Assembly: GCF_034190915.1 (NCBI RefSeq)
Contig: NW_026947504.1
Location: forward strand, 64,693,474-64,757,473
Direction of reading: 5' to 3'
From: Cavia porcellus
Taxonomy: Eukaryota; Chordata; Mammalia; Rodentia; Caviidae
Length of the DNA stretch: 64,000 bases
The notes under the pieces are model-generated. The model was not told the DNA's origin. It ran no database searches and saw only the letters and a program-made list of their open reading frames with translations. A program made the position numbers and the translations under genes. How positions within the stretch are numbered: the stretch's first letter is position 1; each line of letters opens with the position of its first letter. Shown in pieces: positions 23,256-35,674 of the stretch.

Positions 23256-26200
23256 TGTCATTGTTTTCTGTGGGGACCATGGTTACTCAATTTGGAAATT
23301 TTAGGGCAGTGGGCTTGATTGAACCCCAGAGTGGCAGAGGCCAAGTGGCAGCACTTAATCATCAAATCCAGGGTCCAGATATTTACCATAATGATCAGCA
23401 GAAGTGGAACAATGACCGGAATAATCTGACACTGCAGACCTCTGGTGTTAGTGATTAGCCACCTTGTTTCCAAATGTGAAATAGATAGGAAACCTACAAC
23501 CTTTTTTTTTTTTTTTACTAGATTTACATATTCAAAAAAAGGGCAAATGAACAGACACTTACTTCAAATCATAGTAACAGAAAATCATAGCCCCTCAACC
23601 AGTTTCCAGATTTGGGCCAGTTTACAGACCCAGAACCCCTTGAATGAGGGGAGGTCAGGTCCCCTGTGGGAAAGATCCTGATGCATTAAAAATTTGTATA
23701 GTCAGTCTTTCTCCCATCTTTCTCCAGAGAGACATAAGGCCTTTTGCCTAAGTGGCTCTACACTCGGGAAAGGGAAATGATCAGACATTCCAGGGACTAT
23801 GAGACACTGATTCTGACTAACCCTAATTCCAGGGGATCCAAATCATCACTGCAGCCCTCTAGTAAGGGTCAGGGCCAATGGAGGTCAGGAGATTAATGGA
23901 CTTTTAGCAAAGTTCTGACTGACAGTGAGTCCAGTAGGGTCCTCAAATCCATCCTGTAGTCATTTCCCGTTTCAGAATGTATAATTGGGATAGATGTACT
24001 TCGTACTTGGCAGGATCCTCACATTGGTTCCTTACCCTGTACTGTCAAGGCCGTTATGATTGGGATGGCCGAATGGAAGCCATTAGAGGTGCAGGGGTGG
24101 TGGTCTACATCTCCACTTAATTTTCCCACTTGGCCTGAACAGAAACAGATGGGTCTCAGAGAATGACATAGAGTACTGTAAACTAAATTGAGACTCCAAT
24201 TGCAGCTGTGGTACCAGATGTAATTTCCTTGCTGAAGCAGATTAATTTATCTCCTGATAGTTGGTATGCAGCTATTGATTTGGCAAATGCTTTTTTCTCC
24301 ATACCTATCTATAAGGACCATTAGAAACAATTTGCTTTCAGCTGGGAAGACCAGAAATATACCTTTACTGTATTTCTTCAGGGAAATATTACCTTGCCAG
24401 TTCTATGTCACAGTTTAATTCATAGGGATCTTGATCACCTTTCTCTCCCACAAGATATTATGCTAGTCAGGGCTGGGGATTTAGTTCAGCAGCATAAGCA
24501 CCTGCCTTGCAAGTGCATGATATGGTCATGAGTTCAATCCCTGATACCAAAAAAAAATAAAAATAAAAAAAGAAGATATTATGCTAGTCCATTACATTGA
24601 TGATGTTATGCTGATTGGGTCTAGAGAGCAGGAAGTAGCAACCACTCTGCATTTGTTAGTAAGGCATTTGAGAGCCAGAAGATGGGAAATAAATTCAACA
24701 AAAATTCAAAATCCTACTTCAGTGAAATTTCCATAAGTCCAGTGGTGTGTGGGGCATGCAGAGATATTGCTTCTAAAGTAAAAGCTAACTTGTTGCATCT
24801 GGCTTTCCTTACAACCAAAAAGGAAGCACAATGCCTACTGAGCCTATTTGGATGTTAGAGGCAACACATTCCTCACTTAGGTATCTAACCCTAGCCCATT
24901 TACTGAGTGACTTGGAAAGCTGCTAATTCTGAGGGGGACCCAGAACAGGAAAAGGCTCTGCAACAGGTTCATGTTGCTGTGCAGCCTGCTCTGACACCAA
25001 GTCATAAGGTTGGATGTGCACAGCAATAGTCTATCACTAAATGGAAGTGGTATATTTGTGATTGAGCCAGGGCAGGTCCAGAGGATACAAGTAAATTACA
25101 TGAGAAAGTCTCCCAGATACCGCTGGCTTCTACATCTACTATGCTGTCTTCTGTTTCCCAGCATGCACCTATGGCTTTGTGGTGTACATCATATGATCAG
25201 CTTGGGGGTACACCTTACCTGGAAGGAGAAATGGCCAGATAGATGTGTGACTGTATGCTGACTTATGAACAATAGCCAGTGGTCTGACTGAATGGTCAGA
25301 AACTTGGAAGGAACATAATTGGAAAATTGGCAACAAAGATATTTGGGGAAGAGGTATGTAGATAGACCATGTGGGCAGAGGATGTAAACATATTTATTTC
25401 CCATGTAAATGCTCACCAAACAATGACATCAGCAGAAGAGCATGTTAATAATCAAGTGCATAAAATAACTCATTCTGTGGATAGTGGTCAACTTTCCTCT
25501 TCAGTTACCCCAGTCATTGCTCAATGGGCCCATGAACAAGTGGCTATGGTGGCGGGGATGCAGGTTATGAATGGGCTCAGCAACATTGGTGAGACTCCCA
25601 CTCACCAAGGCTGATCTGGCAGCAGCCACTGCTGAATGTCCAGTATGCTAGCAAAAGAGACCATCACTGAGTCCCTTATATGGCACCATTCCCTGAGATG
25701 GTCAGTGTGCATCCCGGTGGCAAGTTGATTATTTGAACCACTTCCATCATGGGAGAGACTGTACTTTGTTCTCACTGGCATAGGCACATATTCTGGATAT
25801 GGCTTTGCTTTCATTGCACATAATGCTTCTGCCAAAACATCCATTCATGGATTCACAAAATGCCTTATTCACCATCATAGAATTCCACATAACACTGCCT
25901 CTGACTAAGGAACACATTTTACGGCCAAAGAGGTAAGGCAAGCTGGCTCATGCTCATGGAGGTTACTGATCTTACCATGTTCTTCACTATCCAGAAGCAT
26001 CTAGATTGATCGAAAGGTGAAACAGTCTTCTGAAGAAACAGTTACAAAGCCAGCTAGGTGGTGACAGCTTGCAGGATTGAGGTAAGGTACCCCTTCAAAA
26101 GGATGTATATGCTTGAATCAGCACCTACTATATGGTACTGTGTCTCCCATACCCAGGATTTGGGTCCAGGAATCAAGGGGTGGCAGTAGGAATGGTACCA

Positions 26201-26745
26201 CTCACCATTATTCCTAGTGATCCACTAGCAAAATTTTTGCTTCCTGTTCCCACAACCTTATGTTTTGCTGGCTTAGAAGTCTTAGTTCCAGAGGGCGGAA
26301 GGCTTGTACCAGGAAACACAAAATGATATTACTGAACTGGAGGCTGGTCATTTTGGTCTCCTTCTGCCTCTGAGGAAACAAGCTAAAAAGGGAGTCACAA
26401 TATTGTTGGGGTGAATAACCCAGAGTGTCAAGGGAAAATTAGGCTACTATTCCATAATGCAAGAAAAGAAGAATATACATGGAGTGCAGGAAATCCTTAG
26501 GCACCTCTTAGTACCATCACGCCCTGTTATTAAAGCCAATGGGAAGCTGCAACAACCTAGTACAGGCAGAATAAAAAGTGGTCCAGAGACTTGAGGAATT
26601 AAGGCACGGGTCACTCCACCAGGGAAAGAAGCAAGACTGCTGCGGTGCTTGCTGAAGGTCAAGGGAATACAGAATGGGTAGTGGAAGAAGGCAGTTGTAA
26701 ATACCAGCTATGACCCCGTGGTCAGCTACACAAAAGAGGACTGTA
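23256..26745 (+). mobile_element. Decayed ERV internal region, copy 1
   Basis: Broken pol of a class III (ERV-L-like) endogenous retrovirus. The order is protease-like region (~23790-24120), reverse transcriptase (~24180-24900, with an intact YIDD motif at 24593-24604), RNase H/connection (~24900-25450), integrase-like (~25690-26100) and a C-terminal stretch to ~26440. Every frame carries stops and shifts, and no envelope was recognised. An ID element splits RT just before YIDD. The class is inferred from RT motifs and the LTR and primer-site style of its sister copy at 37.2-42.2 kb. Confidence 0.8.
24469..24572 (+). repeat. ID-like SINE inserted in ERV RT
   Basis: Flanked by a perfect 17-bp target duplication (AAGATATTATGCTAGTC at 24452-24468 and 24573-24589), with an A/TAAA tail. 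Confidence 0.95.
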
Positions 26746-27425
26746 ATTGTACTATTTCTCCCCTAATATGGTTCTAAATAATATAATATGATATAATGTT
26801 GATAGACTTCATACTGGTCCTTTAAAGTTTTGTTGCACTTGTGTTATAACTTGGAAGTTATGAAATGATAAAGAGTAAGTGTCAACCAAAGAAAACTTAG
26901 CTTCCATTTTGGTGACAAAATTAGCATGTTTCCATCTGTAAGCAGGATAATTATGTTGGGCACAATTACATGTATCTCTACATGTATCTCATATTAAAGA
27001 AATATGTCTGGTTGCCAAGTTGACAAAGGGTGGCTTGTAGTGGTTGACTGATTGTATCAATTTGAGAAATTTGAAAGTTTAACTAAATAGCTCAGCAATT
27101 CTACACTTTGGATACAGAAGACCAGCCCCAGGGCGGCTCATGGCCTGCACAGTGTAAAAGAGAAATGAGGAAGAGCAGACGGGATTTGTCCTTTGGAGGA
27201 GCTCCAGTCTTTGCTTTCAGCTTGGACATTGTCTCCTGGCTTCTAGCACACTCTTTGGCTTCTACCTTGGATGCTTTGGCCTTCTGATGCAGACTCATTA
27301 GCCTTTTATATCAGACCTATCTGGTCCCCTGAAACAGATTGGCCTGGAACACTGAAGTGCACTTCAGATATTGACAGAAGCCTTCAGTCTCCAATGTGAA
27401 GACATCTTCTACAGCCAGGCATATC
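26746..27425 (+). mobile_element. Probable 3' LTR region of ERV copy 1
   Basis: 27195-27235 (GGAGCTCCAGTCTTTGC, TTGGACATTGTCTCC) matches 37260-37305 in front of ERV copy 2, so both belong to the same LTR family. Exact LTR ends are not visible. 26746-27000 holds non-coding ERV tail or flanking DNA. Confidence 0.5.
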
Positions 27426-28398
27426 ATAGTCAAGATTCCAGAAATTCAACACAAGAATAGAATCTTAAAAGCTGTTAGAGAAAAGAAACAAATCACCTAT
27501 AAAGGAAAATCCATCAGAATCATAGCTAACTTCTCAACATGAACTCTGAAGTCAAGGAGATCTTGGAGTGAAGTATCCCAAGTTCTAAATGAAAACAGTT
27601 TTCAACCCAGGTTGATGTATCCCACAAAACTAATTTTCAGAATTGATGTAGAAATAAGATGCATCCATGACAAAGAACATGTGAGGAAATTTATGACCAC
27701 CTAACCAGTAGTCCAGAGTGTTCCAAAGGACATTCTAGAAAGAGATAATAAGACTTACAGCTCCATGAACCCCAACAGAAGGAATCCACTAAGGGAGGCA
27801 AAAATAATTGGAGGAAGAAAAAAGGTGGAGAGCCAACAACAGAAAAGTGACATGACAAGGATTAACCATCAGTTATAACCATCAAGGTCAAGGGTCTTAA
27901 TTTGCCAGTCAAAAGATGCAGACTGGCAGAATGGATCAAGAAACAATATCCAACAATATGCTGCATACAAGTAACACAGTTAACTCAAAAGGAAATTCAT
28001 AGACTGAAAGTCAAAGGATGGAAAACAGTATTCCATGTGACAGGAACCCAGAAAAAAGCAGTAATAGCTATTCTATTTGCAGATAAAGTGAATTTCAAGC
28101 CAAGACTGATTAAGAGAGAAAGAAGATTACTATATCCTCATAAAGCAAACAATCCAAGAGGAAGAGATAACAATCATAAACATATATGCAACAAATACCA
28201 GTGTACCCAACTATATAAAACAATTAATAACAGATATAGCAAATCAAGCCCTAATACAGTCGTATTGGGAGGTCTCAATACTGTCACAAAAAGATCAACT
28301 AGACAAGGAAATCAATAATTAAATATTAGAATTAAATCAGACTTTTGAATAAATGGACTAAACAGATGTCTATAGAGTGTTCCACCCCACAATATCAG

Positions 28399-28434
28399 GC
28401 GGGCGCTTGTGCTGCTGAGCTAAATCCCCACCCC
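28399..28434 (-). repeat. 36-bp ID fragment with target duplication
   Basis: Reverse-strand GCTGCTGAGCTAAATCCCC is the 5' end of an ID element. It is flanked by 17-bp direct repeats (CCACCCCACAATATCAG at 28382-28398 and 28435-28451), but the A-tail and 3' half are missing. Confidence 0.8.
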
Positions 28435-29287
28435 CCACCCCACAATATCAGAATACATACTCTCATTAGCTGCATGTGGGATATTCTCCAAAATATACTT
28501 GTCCTGGTGCACAGAACATGCTTAAGTAAATGCAAAGGAATTCAAATTATCCCATGCATACTATCAGACCACAGTGCAATGAAATTAGTATCAATGTCAA
28601 AGGAAACCACAAGAACTTCATTAACACATGGCAATTAAATAGTACCCTACTGAACATCCAATGGGTCACAGCTGAAATTAAAGAAGAAATTAAGACCATT
28701 TTTACAGTTGAATAATAATGGCAATACAACATACTGGAATGTGTGGCACACAATGAAAGCAGTTTTGAGAAGGAAATTTATAGCAGTGAATACTCATATC
28801 AGGAAAACAGAGCAAGTACATATAAACAAATTAATGCTGAATTTCAAACTTCTAAAAAAAGAGGACCAGACTAAATTAAAAGTTCATACAAGGGAGGAAA
28901 TTATAAAGATCAGAGCAGAAATTAACACACTGGAGACTAAAAAAAAATATATATCAATGAATCTAAGAGCTGGTCCTTTGAAAGGTTAAATAAAATTGAC
29001 AAACCTTTAGCCAACCTTATCCAAAAAAGGGAAAGAAAAGACTCAAATCCATGCAATTAAGAAGGAAAAGGACAAAATCACTACAGAAAACCATCTATGC
29101 CTACTTTAAAAACTTACATTTTAATAAGAGAAAATACAGAAGAAATGGATACATTCCTAAATACATATGAATTACCAAAGCTGAATCAAGAAGATATAAA
29201 AATTTTAAATAAACCAGGATCAATAAATAAAATTGAAGATATAATTAAAAACCTCTCAACAAAGAAAAGGCCAGGCCCTGATGGATC

Positions 29288-29624
29288 TGAAAGAGTTTTT
29301 CCCTAAATAAATTATATGACATTATGGCAGTGGGGGTGGAATCAGGATGTTTACCTTGAGGCCATTTCCTCCTTCCTCTATTACAACTTCCTTTTTCCTT
29401 TCCCAGTGCATACGTGCAGAAAAAGTTCCAATCAGCTCCTCGGCGTCATCTTTGCCTGCCCTAAGCACCACCCCTGTCAGAGGCTACATGCATATTCCAC
29501 ACCCGAGACTCTGGTCAGAGGTACCCAGCCCACCTGTGGTCATGGACTCCTCTCCATGTAACTGGAATAAAGGCTACTTTTTACTTTTATACTTTGCTTT
29601 TTTATTGTGCTGAAAACACTAACA
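29288..29624 (+). mobile_element. Solo LTR inside L1 ORF2
   Basis: The L1 reading breaks at 29287 and resumes at 29625. The insert starts TG and ends CA, and carries AATAAAGG about 50 bp from its 3' end. It is flanked by GGATC/GGATT (4-5 bp target duplication). Confidence 0.75.
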
Positions 29625-30430
29625 GGATTCACTGCTGAATTCTATAAGAACTTTACAGAAGACTGCTTCTCAAACTCTTTAATGCTTCTCACCACTGCTT
29701 CTCAAACTCTTTAATGAAATTGAAAGGGAATAAATACTTTCAAATTCATTCTTGGAAGCAAGCATTACCCTAATACCAAAACCAGAGAAAGACCCAACTA
29801 AGAAAGACAGTTACATGCTAATTTCCCTAATTAACATCAATGTGAAAATCCTCAATAAGATGCAGGCAAACAGACTGCAACAAAGCAACAGGAAGATTGT
29901 ACAACATGTTCAAATGGGATTCATCCCAGGGATGCATACACAGATCAATGAATGTAATACACCGTATTAACAGAGCCAATGACAACAATCATATGACCAT
30001 CTCAATAGATGCAGAAAAAGCTTTTGACAAAGTCCAGAACCCATTCATGATTAAAACCCTACAGAAAATTGAAATAGATGGTCTTTATCTCAATTTGTAA
30101 AGGCCATCTATGACAAACCAACAGCCAACACCATAATAAATGAACAAAAACTGAAAGCTTTCACTCTAAAATCAGTAACAAGAAAAGGTTGCCCACTTTA
30201 TCTACTCTTATTGAACATAGTTCTCAAATCTTTAGCAGGAGCAATTAGACAAGAGAAAAAAAATAAAAGGAATAAGGATAGGAAAGGAAAAGTTAAACTA
30301 TTATTATTTGAAGACAACATGATACTCTACCTAGGAGACCTTAAAAACTTTACAAAAAAACTTCTAGATTTAATAAGCAAATGCAGTGACCTAGCTAGAT
30401 ACAGAGTCAACACTCAAAAATCAATAGCTT

Positions 30431-30513
30431 CGGGCTGGGGATTTAGCTCAGTGGCATAAGCACCTGCTTTACAAGTTCATAGTCGTGAGTTTGATCCCCA
30501 GTACTGATTTTTT
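30431..30513 (+). repeat. ID-like SINE inside L1 ORF2
   Basis: Flanked by near-identical 15-bp repeats (AAAAATCAATAGCTT at 30416-30430, AAAAATCAATAGTTT at 30514-30528). Confidence 0.93.
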
Positions 30514-32040
30514 AAAAATCAATAGTTTCCCCATACAGGAATAACAAACTCACTGAAAGAGAAATCTGGGAAACAATATCTTTTATGATAGCATCTCCCC
30601 AAAAATGAAATGCCTAGGAATCGATCTAACAAAGACTGTAAAAGATGTATACACTGAAAACTACAGAACTCTCAAAAAGGAGATTGAAGAAAATATTAGA
30701 AAATTGAGAGATGCTCTGTGCTCTTGGGTAGGAAGCACTAACATAATAAAAATGGCTATACTTTCAAAACTGTTACACAGATTCAATGCAATCCCAATCA
30801 AAACTCCAATAGCATATCTTATAGAATTAGAGAAAACAGTTCTAAAATTCAAATGGAACCAAAGAGGCCTAGAAGGGCAAAGGCAATCCTAGGCAATGAA
30901 GGCAAAACAGGGACATCTTGAAATTATACTATAAAACTACTGTGATAGAAACAGTGTGGTGCTGGCAAAAAACGCAAAACAAAAAACAAAAACTGATCCA
31001 AAGATTAGTGGAACAGATTAGAAGATGCAGAGTCATCTACAGACACACATTAAACCACCTTATCTTTGACAAAGGTGCCAAACACATTCACTAGAAGAAT
31101 GAAAGCCTCTTTAATAAATGGTGCTGGAAAAACTGGCTGTACACATGCCAAAGATTAAAAGTGAACTCATATCTTTTACCATGTACCAAGCTAAAATCCA
31201 AATTGATCTAAGATCTAAATGTTAAAACAGAAACATTACATCTGCTGGAAGATAGAGTACGTAAAACTCTTGAAGACAGTGGTGTGAGCAAAGACCTTAT
31301 GAACAAAACCCCAATTGTAGAAGGACTATCACAAAGGCTCAACAACTGGGGTCTCATCCTACTGAAGAGCTTTTGCACAGCAATGGAAACCACCAACACA
31401 GTGAAGAGACAATCCGCATTGTGGAAGAAAAGCTTTGCCAGCTGTTCCTCAGACAAAGGATTACTATTGAGAACATATAAAGGACTAAAAAACCCCCAGT
31501 ACTCCCAGGTTTAAAGACCCAGTCCAAAAATGGGCATCTGATATGAATACACGCTTCTCAGATGAAGAATATGAACAACAAATAGGGGAAGGGTTCAATG
31601 TCACTGGTCATCTGAGAAATGCAAATTAAAGTAACGCTGAGATTCCACCTCACCCCAGAAAGAATGACTGCTATCAAGAAATCAAGCAATAACAAATGCT
31701 GGAGGGGCTGTAGGAAAAAAGGAAACCTTCTCCACTATTGGTGAGAATACAGACTGGTACAACCACTGAGGAAATCAGTGTGGAGATTCCTCAAAAAAGT
31801 GGGACTAGAGGACTCACTGGACCCAGATATCCCCGTTCTGGGTATCTTCCCAAAAGAATTAAAAACATCATACCACAATGATATGATACATGTGCACCCA
31901 TCTTTATAGCAGTACAGTTTTTAATAGCCAGATCTTGGAAACAACCTAAATGCCCATCAACTGAGAAATGGATAAAAAACATGTGGTATTTTTATCCAAT
32001 GGAGCACTACTCAGTCATAAGGATAAACTGGAGACTTTCA

Positions 32041-32340
32041 AAATTGAGAGGGAAATAAGGTCTTTCTGTAACAAAGAATATCTTAAGAAATTCACGACCA
32101 CCTAACCAGCACTCCCAAAAATTCTCAAGGATATCCTAGAAAGAGACAATGAAGCCAAGAATGCCAAAAAGTTTACTAGAATGAATACACTGGGCAGAGC
32201 GAGCAGTCAAACAAGCAGTCAAACAAGAGAAATCAGCGTCAGGAGAGTAATGTACCAACTCCCACAATGAATGTAATGAGCTTACAAAATCGCTGTACTG
32301 CAAACATGTACTAATTTTTTAAAATGTTGCATAAATTACG
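32041..32340 (+). mobile_element. L1 ORF1-end fragment fused to L1 3' end
   Basis: Directly after the ORF2 C-terminus the sequence switches to what reads as an ORF1 C-terminal end (GAGGGAAATAAGGTC ... AAAGAGACAATGAAGCC) plus a short non-coding tail. This order is the reverse of an intact L1. It could be a separate ORF1-only (half-L1) insertion or a rearrangement. Confidence 0.55.
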
Positions 32341-32396
32341 AGAAAACAAACATGGCTACAGTTTTGATTCAAAATGGCTCTCAAAACTGTTGTGCA

Positions 32397-32490
32397 GGGC
32401 TGGGGATATGGCACAGCAGCCTTAAGTGCCTGCCTGGCAAGTGCAAAGTCCTGAGTTTGATTCTCAGGACAAACAAAGCAAAACAAAAAA
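32397..32490 (+). repeat. ID-like SINE
   Basis: GGGCTGGGGATATGGCACAG ... GAGTTTGATTCTCAGGAC, A/CAAA tail. Confidence 0.85.
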
Positions 32491-32499
32491 CTCCAACAA

Positions 32500-32720
32500 C
32501 TTATGCAGTGAGAGGCAGGGCTTTTGAAAGATTCTGGATCATGGGGCTGCTATAACGGATTTGCTGCTACAAGTGGGGCCTAGCTAGAGGAGGCTCCCTG
32601 GGAGTCTTTGGGGACGGCCTCTCTCCCTCCCGGACTCCTCTCTTCTCTCTGTTTTTCCTGACCACCATGAGATGAGTTTTTCCACCAGGCCAGTGGCAAA
32701 CCTGTAAGGTGCATGTCATT
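32500..32720 (+). mobile_element. MaLR-like LTR fragment
   Basis: GGGCTTTTGAAAGATTCTGG, CCTGACCACCATGAGATGAG and CCACCAGGCC follow the sense order of rodent MaLR LTRs. Both ends are missing. Confidence 0.45.
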
Positions 32721-32860
32721 GTATTTTTCTTTTAAGACAAAAGATGTTAATGAATGATTTGCTTTTTCTGGACTAAAACCTCAGGATTCAGATTTAATTG
32801 CAATCTTGGCACTTTCTCATAAGTAAGTGAGTTTTGGTTTGCAATTTGTCACCTGATTTC

Positions 32861-32961
32861 GTTTTTTTTTTTTTTTTTTTTTTTTTGGTGCCAGGGATTG
32901 AACTCACAACCTTGCCCTTGCCAGGTAGGCGCTTAGTCCACTGAGTTAAGTCCCCAGCCCT
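32861..32961 (-). repeat. ID-like SINE
   Basis: A 25-T tract, then GGTGCCAGGGATTGAACTC ... TTAAGTCCCCAGCCC. Flanked by TGTCACCTGATTTC / TGTCACTTGATTTC target duplications. Confidence 0.93.
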
Positions 32962-33354
32962 TGTCACTTGATTTCTAAAAGGTTCACCATTATTGCATTA
33001 GGTTCTTGGTACCATTTCTTTCTTGTAGCTGGTCAACTCTCCGACTGGTTATGGATTGAGACCACTGAAACACAAACCAAAACAAACCTCTCCTCTTTTA
33101 GGATGCAGGTGTTGGGAACTGTGTCTCACCAACAGAAAAGTGACTACACAGGTACTAATCCATTTTTTAAAAATTAATCTAAATTATTGACTAAAATATA
33201 GCAATCTTGCCACCATTGCCCACCAACTCTAAGTTAGTATTTATTGATGAAAGAAACACTGTGAGAATTATTTCTCATCATTTTTATAAAATTCCATGAA
33301 CGCTATTAGAGGAATTCTCATATAATTGGAGTTTTTAAATGAATGAGTTAGTCT

Positions 33355-33520
33355 CCAATATCTATTTTCAAGGAACTCTACTATTTTCTGTGTGCAATAT
33401 ACAGAGGAAAAAAGAAAGGCAGAGTCTCTGTCATTAGGGAGTTTACAATCTTAGTAGATATAAGAAAGCTCTGTAAGTTTACTTAAGAATAAATTCTACT
33501 ATAGAAGATAGCAAATGCTA
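33355..33520. repeat. Ancient mammal-wide repeat (unnamed)
   Basis: TGTGTGCAATATACAGAGG ... CATTAGGGAGTTTACAATC has the pattern of the same old family as 16565-16680. Confidence 0.35.
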
Positions 33521-33527
33521 TCTTCCC

Positions 33528-33650
33528 CCCAAAGCCAGGTGTGGTGGCAAATGCCGGTAATCCTAGCACTCTAGAGGCTGAAGCAGGAGGACTGCTGTGA
33601 TTTTTGAGGCCAGCATGGGCTATATAGCGAGACCTTGTCATAAAAAAATT
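33528..33650 (+). repeat. B1-like SINE
   Basis: GCCAGGTGTGGTGGCAAATGCC start, GAGGCTGAAGCAGGAGG, GCGAGACCTTGTC end. Confidence 0.85.
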
Positions 33651-33669
33651 AAATCTCCCAACTTTCTAC

Positions 33670-34290
33670 ATTCAGAGATGGAGCTTTTGGAAATGATAGA
33701 ATCATGAGAGCTTTAACTTCATCAGTGGATGAATTCATTAATGATTTTTGGGAGGTGGATGGAATCTCAGGAGGTGGTGCTTAGTTGAAGATAGTGGGTC
33801 CTGGGCCGTGACTTTGGGACCATATCTGGAGCCTGGCTCCTTTCTCGCTGACAACCACAATTAAGTGAATTTCCTCCATCATGCCCTTCTGCCATGATCT
33901 CTCCACCTCACCAGTCACCTGACCATGGATAAGAATTTTTGAAACCATGAACTAAAATAAAACTTCCCTCTTTAAATTGTTTTTCTCAGGTATTTGACTA
34001 TAGTGATAAACATCTAACACAGAAAAGTGGTACCAGTTTATTGGGGTCGTGGCAGTGACAATACCTGGGAATATGGTTCAGAAATCTTTGGAACTGGTTT
34101 GCAGAAGGATTTTGAAAATGTTTGGAGAGTGGACTGGCGAAAGGTCAGAATGAAGTAGGCAGAGCATCATGTGTAGTTCTGGAGATGCTCAGGCCAGGAT
34201 GCTGGCAAGAATGTGGACATTTATAAAGACTGTTGATGATGGTTCTGATAGAAATGGGGATTCTATTGGGAATTTGAACTAGAGGCTACT
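33670..34290 (+). mobile_element. MaLR LTR with internal leader
   Basis: LTR body 33675-34022 with AATAAAACTTCCCTC polyadenylation region, ending near CATCTAACAC. It is followed by TGGTACCAG at 34029, matching the usual MaLR/ERV-L primer-site position. Non-coding internal sequence runs to about 34290. Confidence 0.6.
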
Positions 34291-34340
34291 CATGTTACAT
34301 CTGACAATCTGTTTACATTTTCTGTCTGTACCCTATAATT

Positions 34341-34480
34341 CTCCTTCCTCTTCTTCTTCTTCTTCTTCTTCTTCTTCTTCTTCTTCTTCTTCTTCTTCTT
34401 CTTCTTCACCTTCTCCTCCTCCTTCTCCTTCTCCTTCTCCTCCTCTCCTTCTCTTGTTCCTTCTCCTCCTTCTTTTTTTC
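34341..34480. repeat. (TTC)n pyrimidine microsatellite
   Basis: About 20 pure TTC units (34346-34408), then CTT/CCT-rich imperfect repeats. The strand is nearly all pyrimidine for some 140 bp. Confidence 0.97.
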
Positions 34481-34484
34481 CCAA

Positions 34485-35015
34485 ACCAATAATCTTTATT
34501 TTCTATCTGCATCTCTAAAACAAGGGAGAACTGGGCTCCAGAGACTGCGATTTAAACAACTCAGACCCAGAAGCATGAGGACCCCAAAGAGCTCAGTAAC
34601 TGGGTAGATGCTGGGGAGTAGTTGGTAAAATATTCAGTCAGCACCCTTTACCAATCCTTCTCCCTCACTGTTACATGCCCTCACTCTGGGGAAGCCAGCG
34701 ATGTTGAAGTCTTTGTAGACTGTGCTGTTGGTTTCGCCGGCACAATCCAGGGTGGTGAGGTTCAGTGCTGCTATCCAGTCAGCTTTAGGCCAGCTCACAA
34801 GTGGGGCTTAGCTGTCTCTCTGGTTCTCCCTGGTCCATGCTTCAGCTGGCTCACACGCAGCGGCATTGCTCCCATCCTGGTTCTCCTATTCCAAGTGCTG
34901 GCTGACTCAAGTCAGGGGCTTAGCTGCCTTCCTGGCTCTCCCTGGCCCATGCTCCGGCTGGGTCACAGGTAAGGACATTACTTGCATCTTGGTTCTCCTC
35001 ATTCCACATACTGCC
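34485..35015 (-). repeat. Unnamed element with tandem subunits
   Basis: Two 112-bp units (anchors GGGGCTTAGCTG at 34803 and 34915), each made of two ~55-bp subunits (…TGGTTCTCC…, …CAGCTGGCTCAC…). On the minus strand AATAAAGATTATTGG lies at the 3' end (34487-34501). Related units occur in opposite orientation at 49140-49350. Confidence 0.55.
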
Positions 35016-35019
35016 TTCT

Positions 35020-35168
35020 TCTTCTTGAGACAGGGTTTTGATATGTAATTCAGGATGGTCTTGAACTCACTAAGCACCCCGGGTTGGCCTTGAACTCATG
35101 GCAAATCTCCTGCCTCAGCCTCCTGAGTGCTAGGAGTACAGGTGTGTACCACCAAACCTGGCCATGCC
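35020..35168 (-). repeat. B1-like SINE
   Basis: The plus strand shows GAGACAGGGTTTTGATATG, two duplicated CTTGAACTCA units and GCTAGGAGTACAGG. Confidence 0.85.
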
Positions 35169-35169
35169 C

Positions 35170-35669
35170 TACAATTGTGTGAGACTGGGTTTAGATGTGA
35201 TCAACTAATAAGGTGAAGGGAATTTTAAGTCAACACAACATTCAGGCAGTGGAATGGGTACTGTGCACTGCTCTCGGCTAGATTTACAGTGAGAAGTAAA
35301 AGATTTGAAAATTTTTCAATTTAGCCAAAGAGGAAGAAGCACTTGTAAAGTTGAGGCCAGTGAAATGAAGAGACAAGAGTGACTAAAAAGAAGCCAAGTA
35401 CTTTGTACTGGGACAAGAGAAAAACTGTGTCAGGAGTATCTCATCAATTGGCCAGCTTCCACTGATTTCAGGTTCAAGGTCTAATTTCCTTAAAAAGATT
35501 TTGCTTTGAAAAGAGAGCCCAGGACGTGTTAGCTTCCTCAGATCTGCCTCAGGAAGCACTTCTCTCACTGTTAGCCGTTCAGGCATGAGAGGCCACTACA
35601 GTCATGGCCCTAGGGGGCCTGGTTACTGATCGACCTAGCTTCAGTCTAGGTGACACCCACATTAAGCTG
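35170..35669. other. Unassigned DNA left of solo LTR
   Basis: No repeat or gene recognised. Confidence 0.3.
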
Positions 35670-35674
35670 GTTTT

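Larger units (their letters stand above)
27430..32040 (+). mobile_element. LINE-1, decayed, copy 1
   Basis: 5'-truncated inside ORF1. The ORF1 C-terminal domain (~27440-27700) is followed by an inter-ORF gap, then ORF2: endonuclease (~27870-28640), linker, reverse transcriptase (~29625-30900) and the Cys-rich C-terminal part to ~32035. Frames are broken by many stops and shifts. The RT catalytic FADD position reads F-E-D-N (~30307-30318), so the enzyme is dead. Interrupted by an ID fragment (28399-28434), a solo LTR (29288-29624) and an ID (30431-30513). Confidence 0.92.

Noticed and set aside
28345..31514. Series of host genes from separate frames
   Set aside because: All are pieces of one broken L1 ORF2.
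34290..34492. Poly-Lys and poly-Ser frames
   Set aside because: Translation of the TTC/GAA microsatellite.
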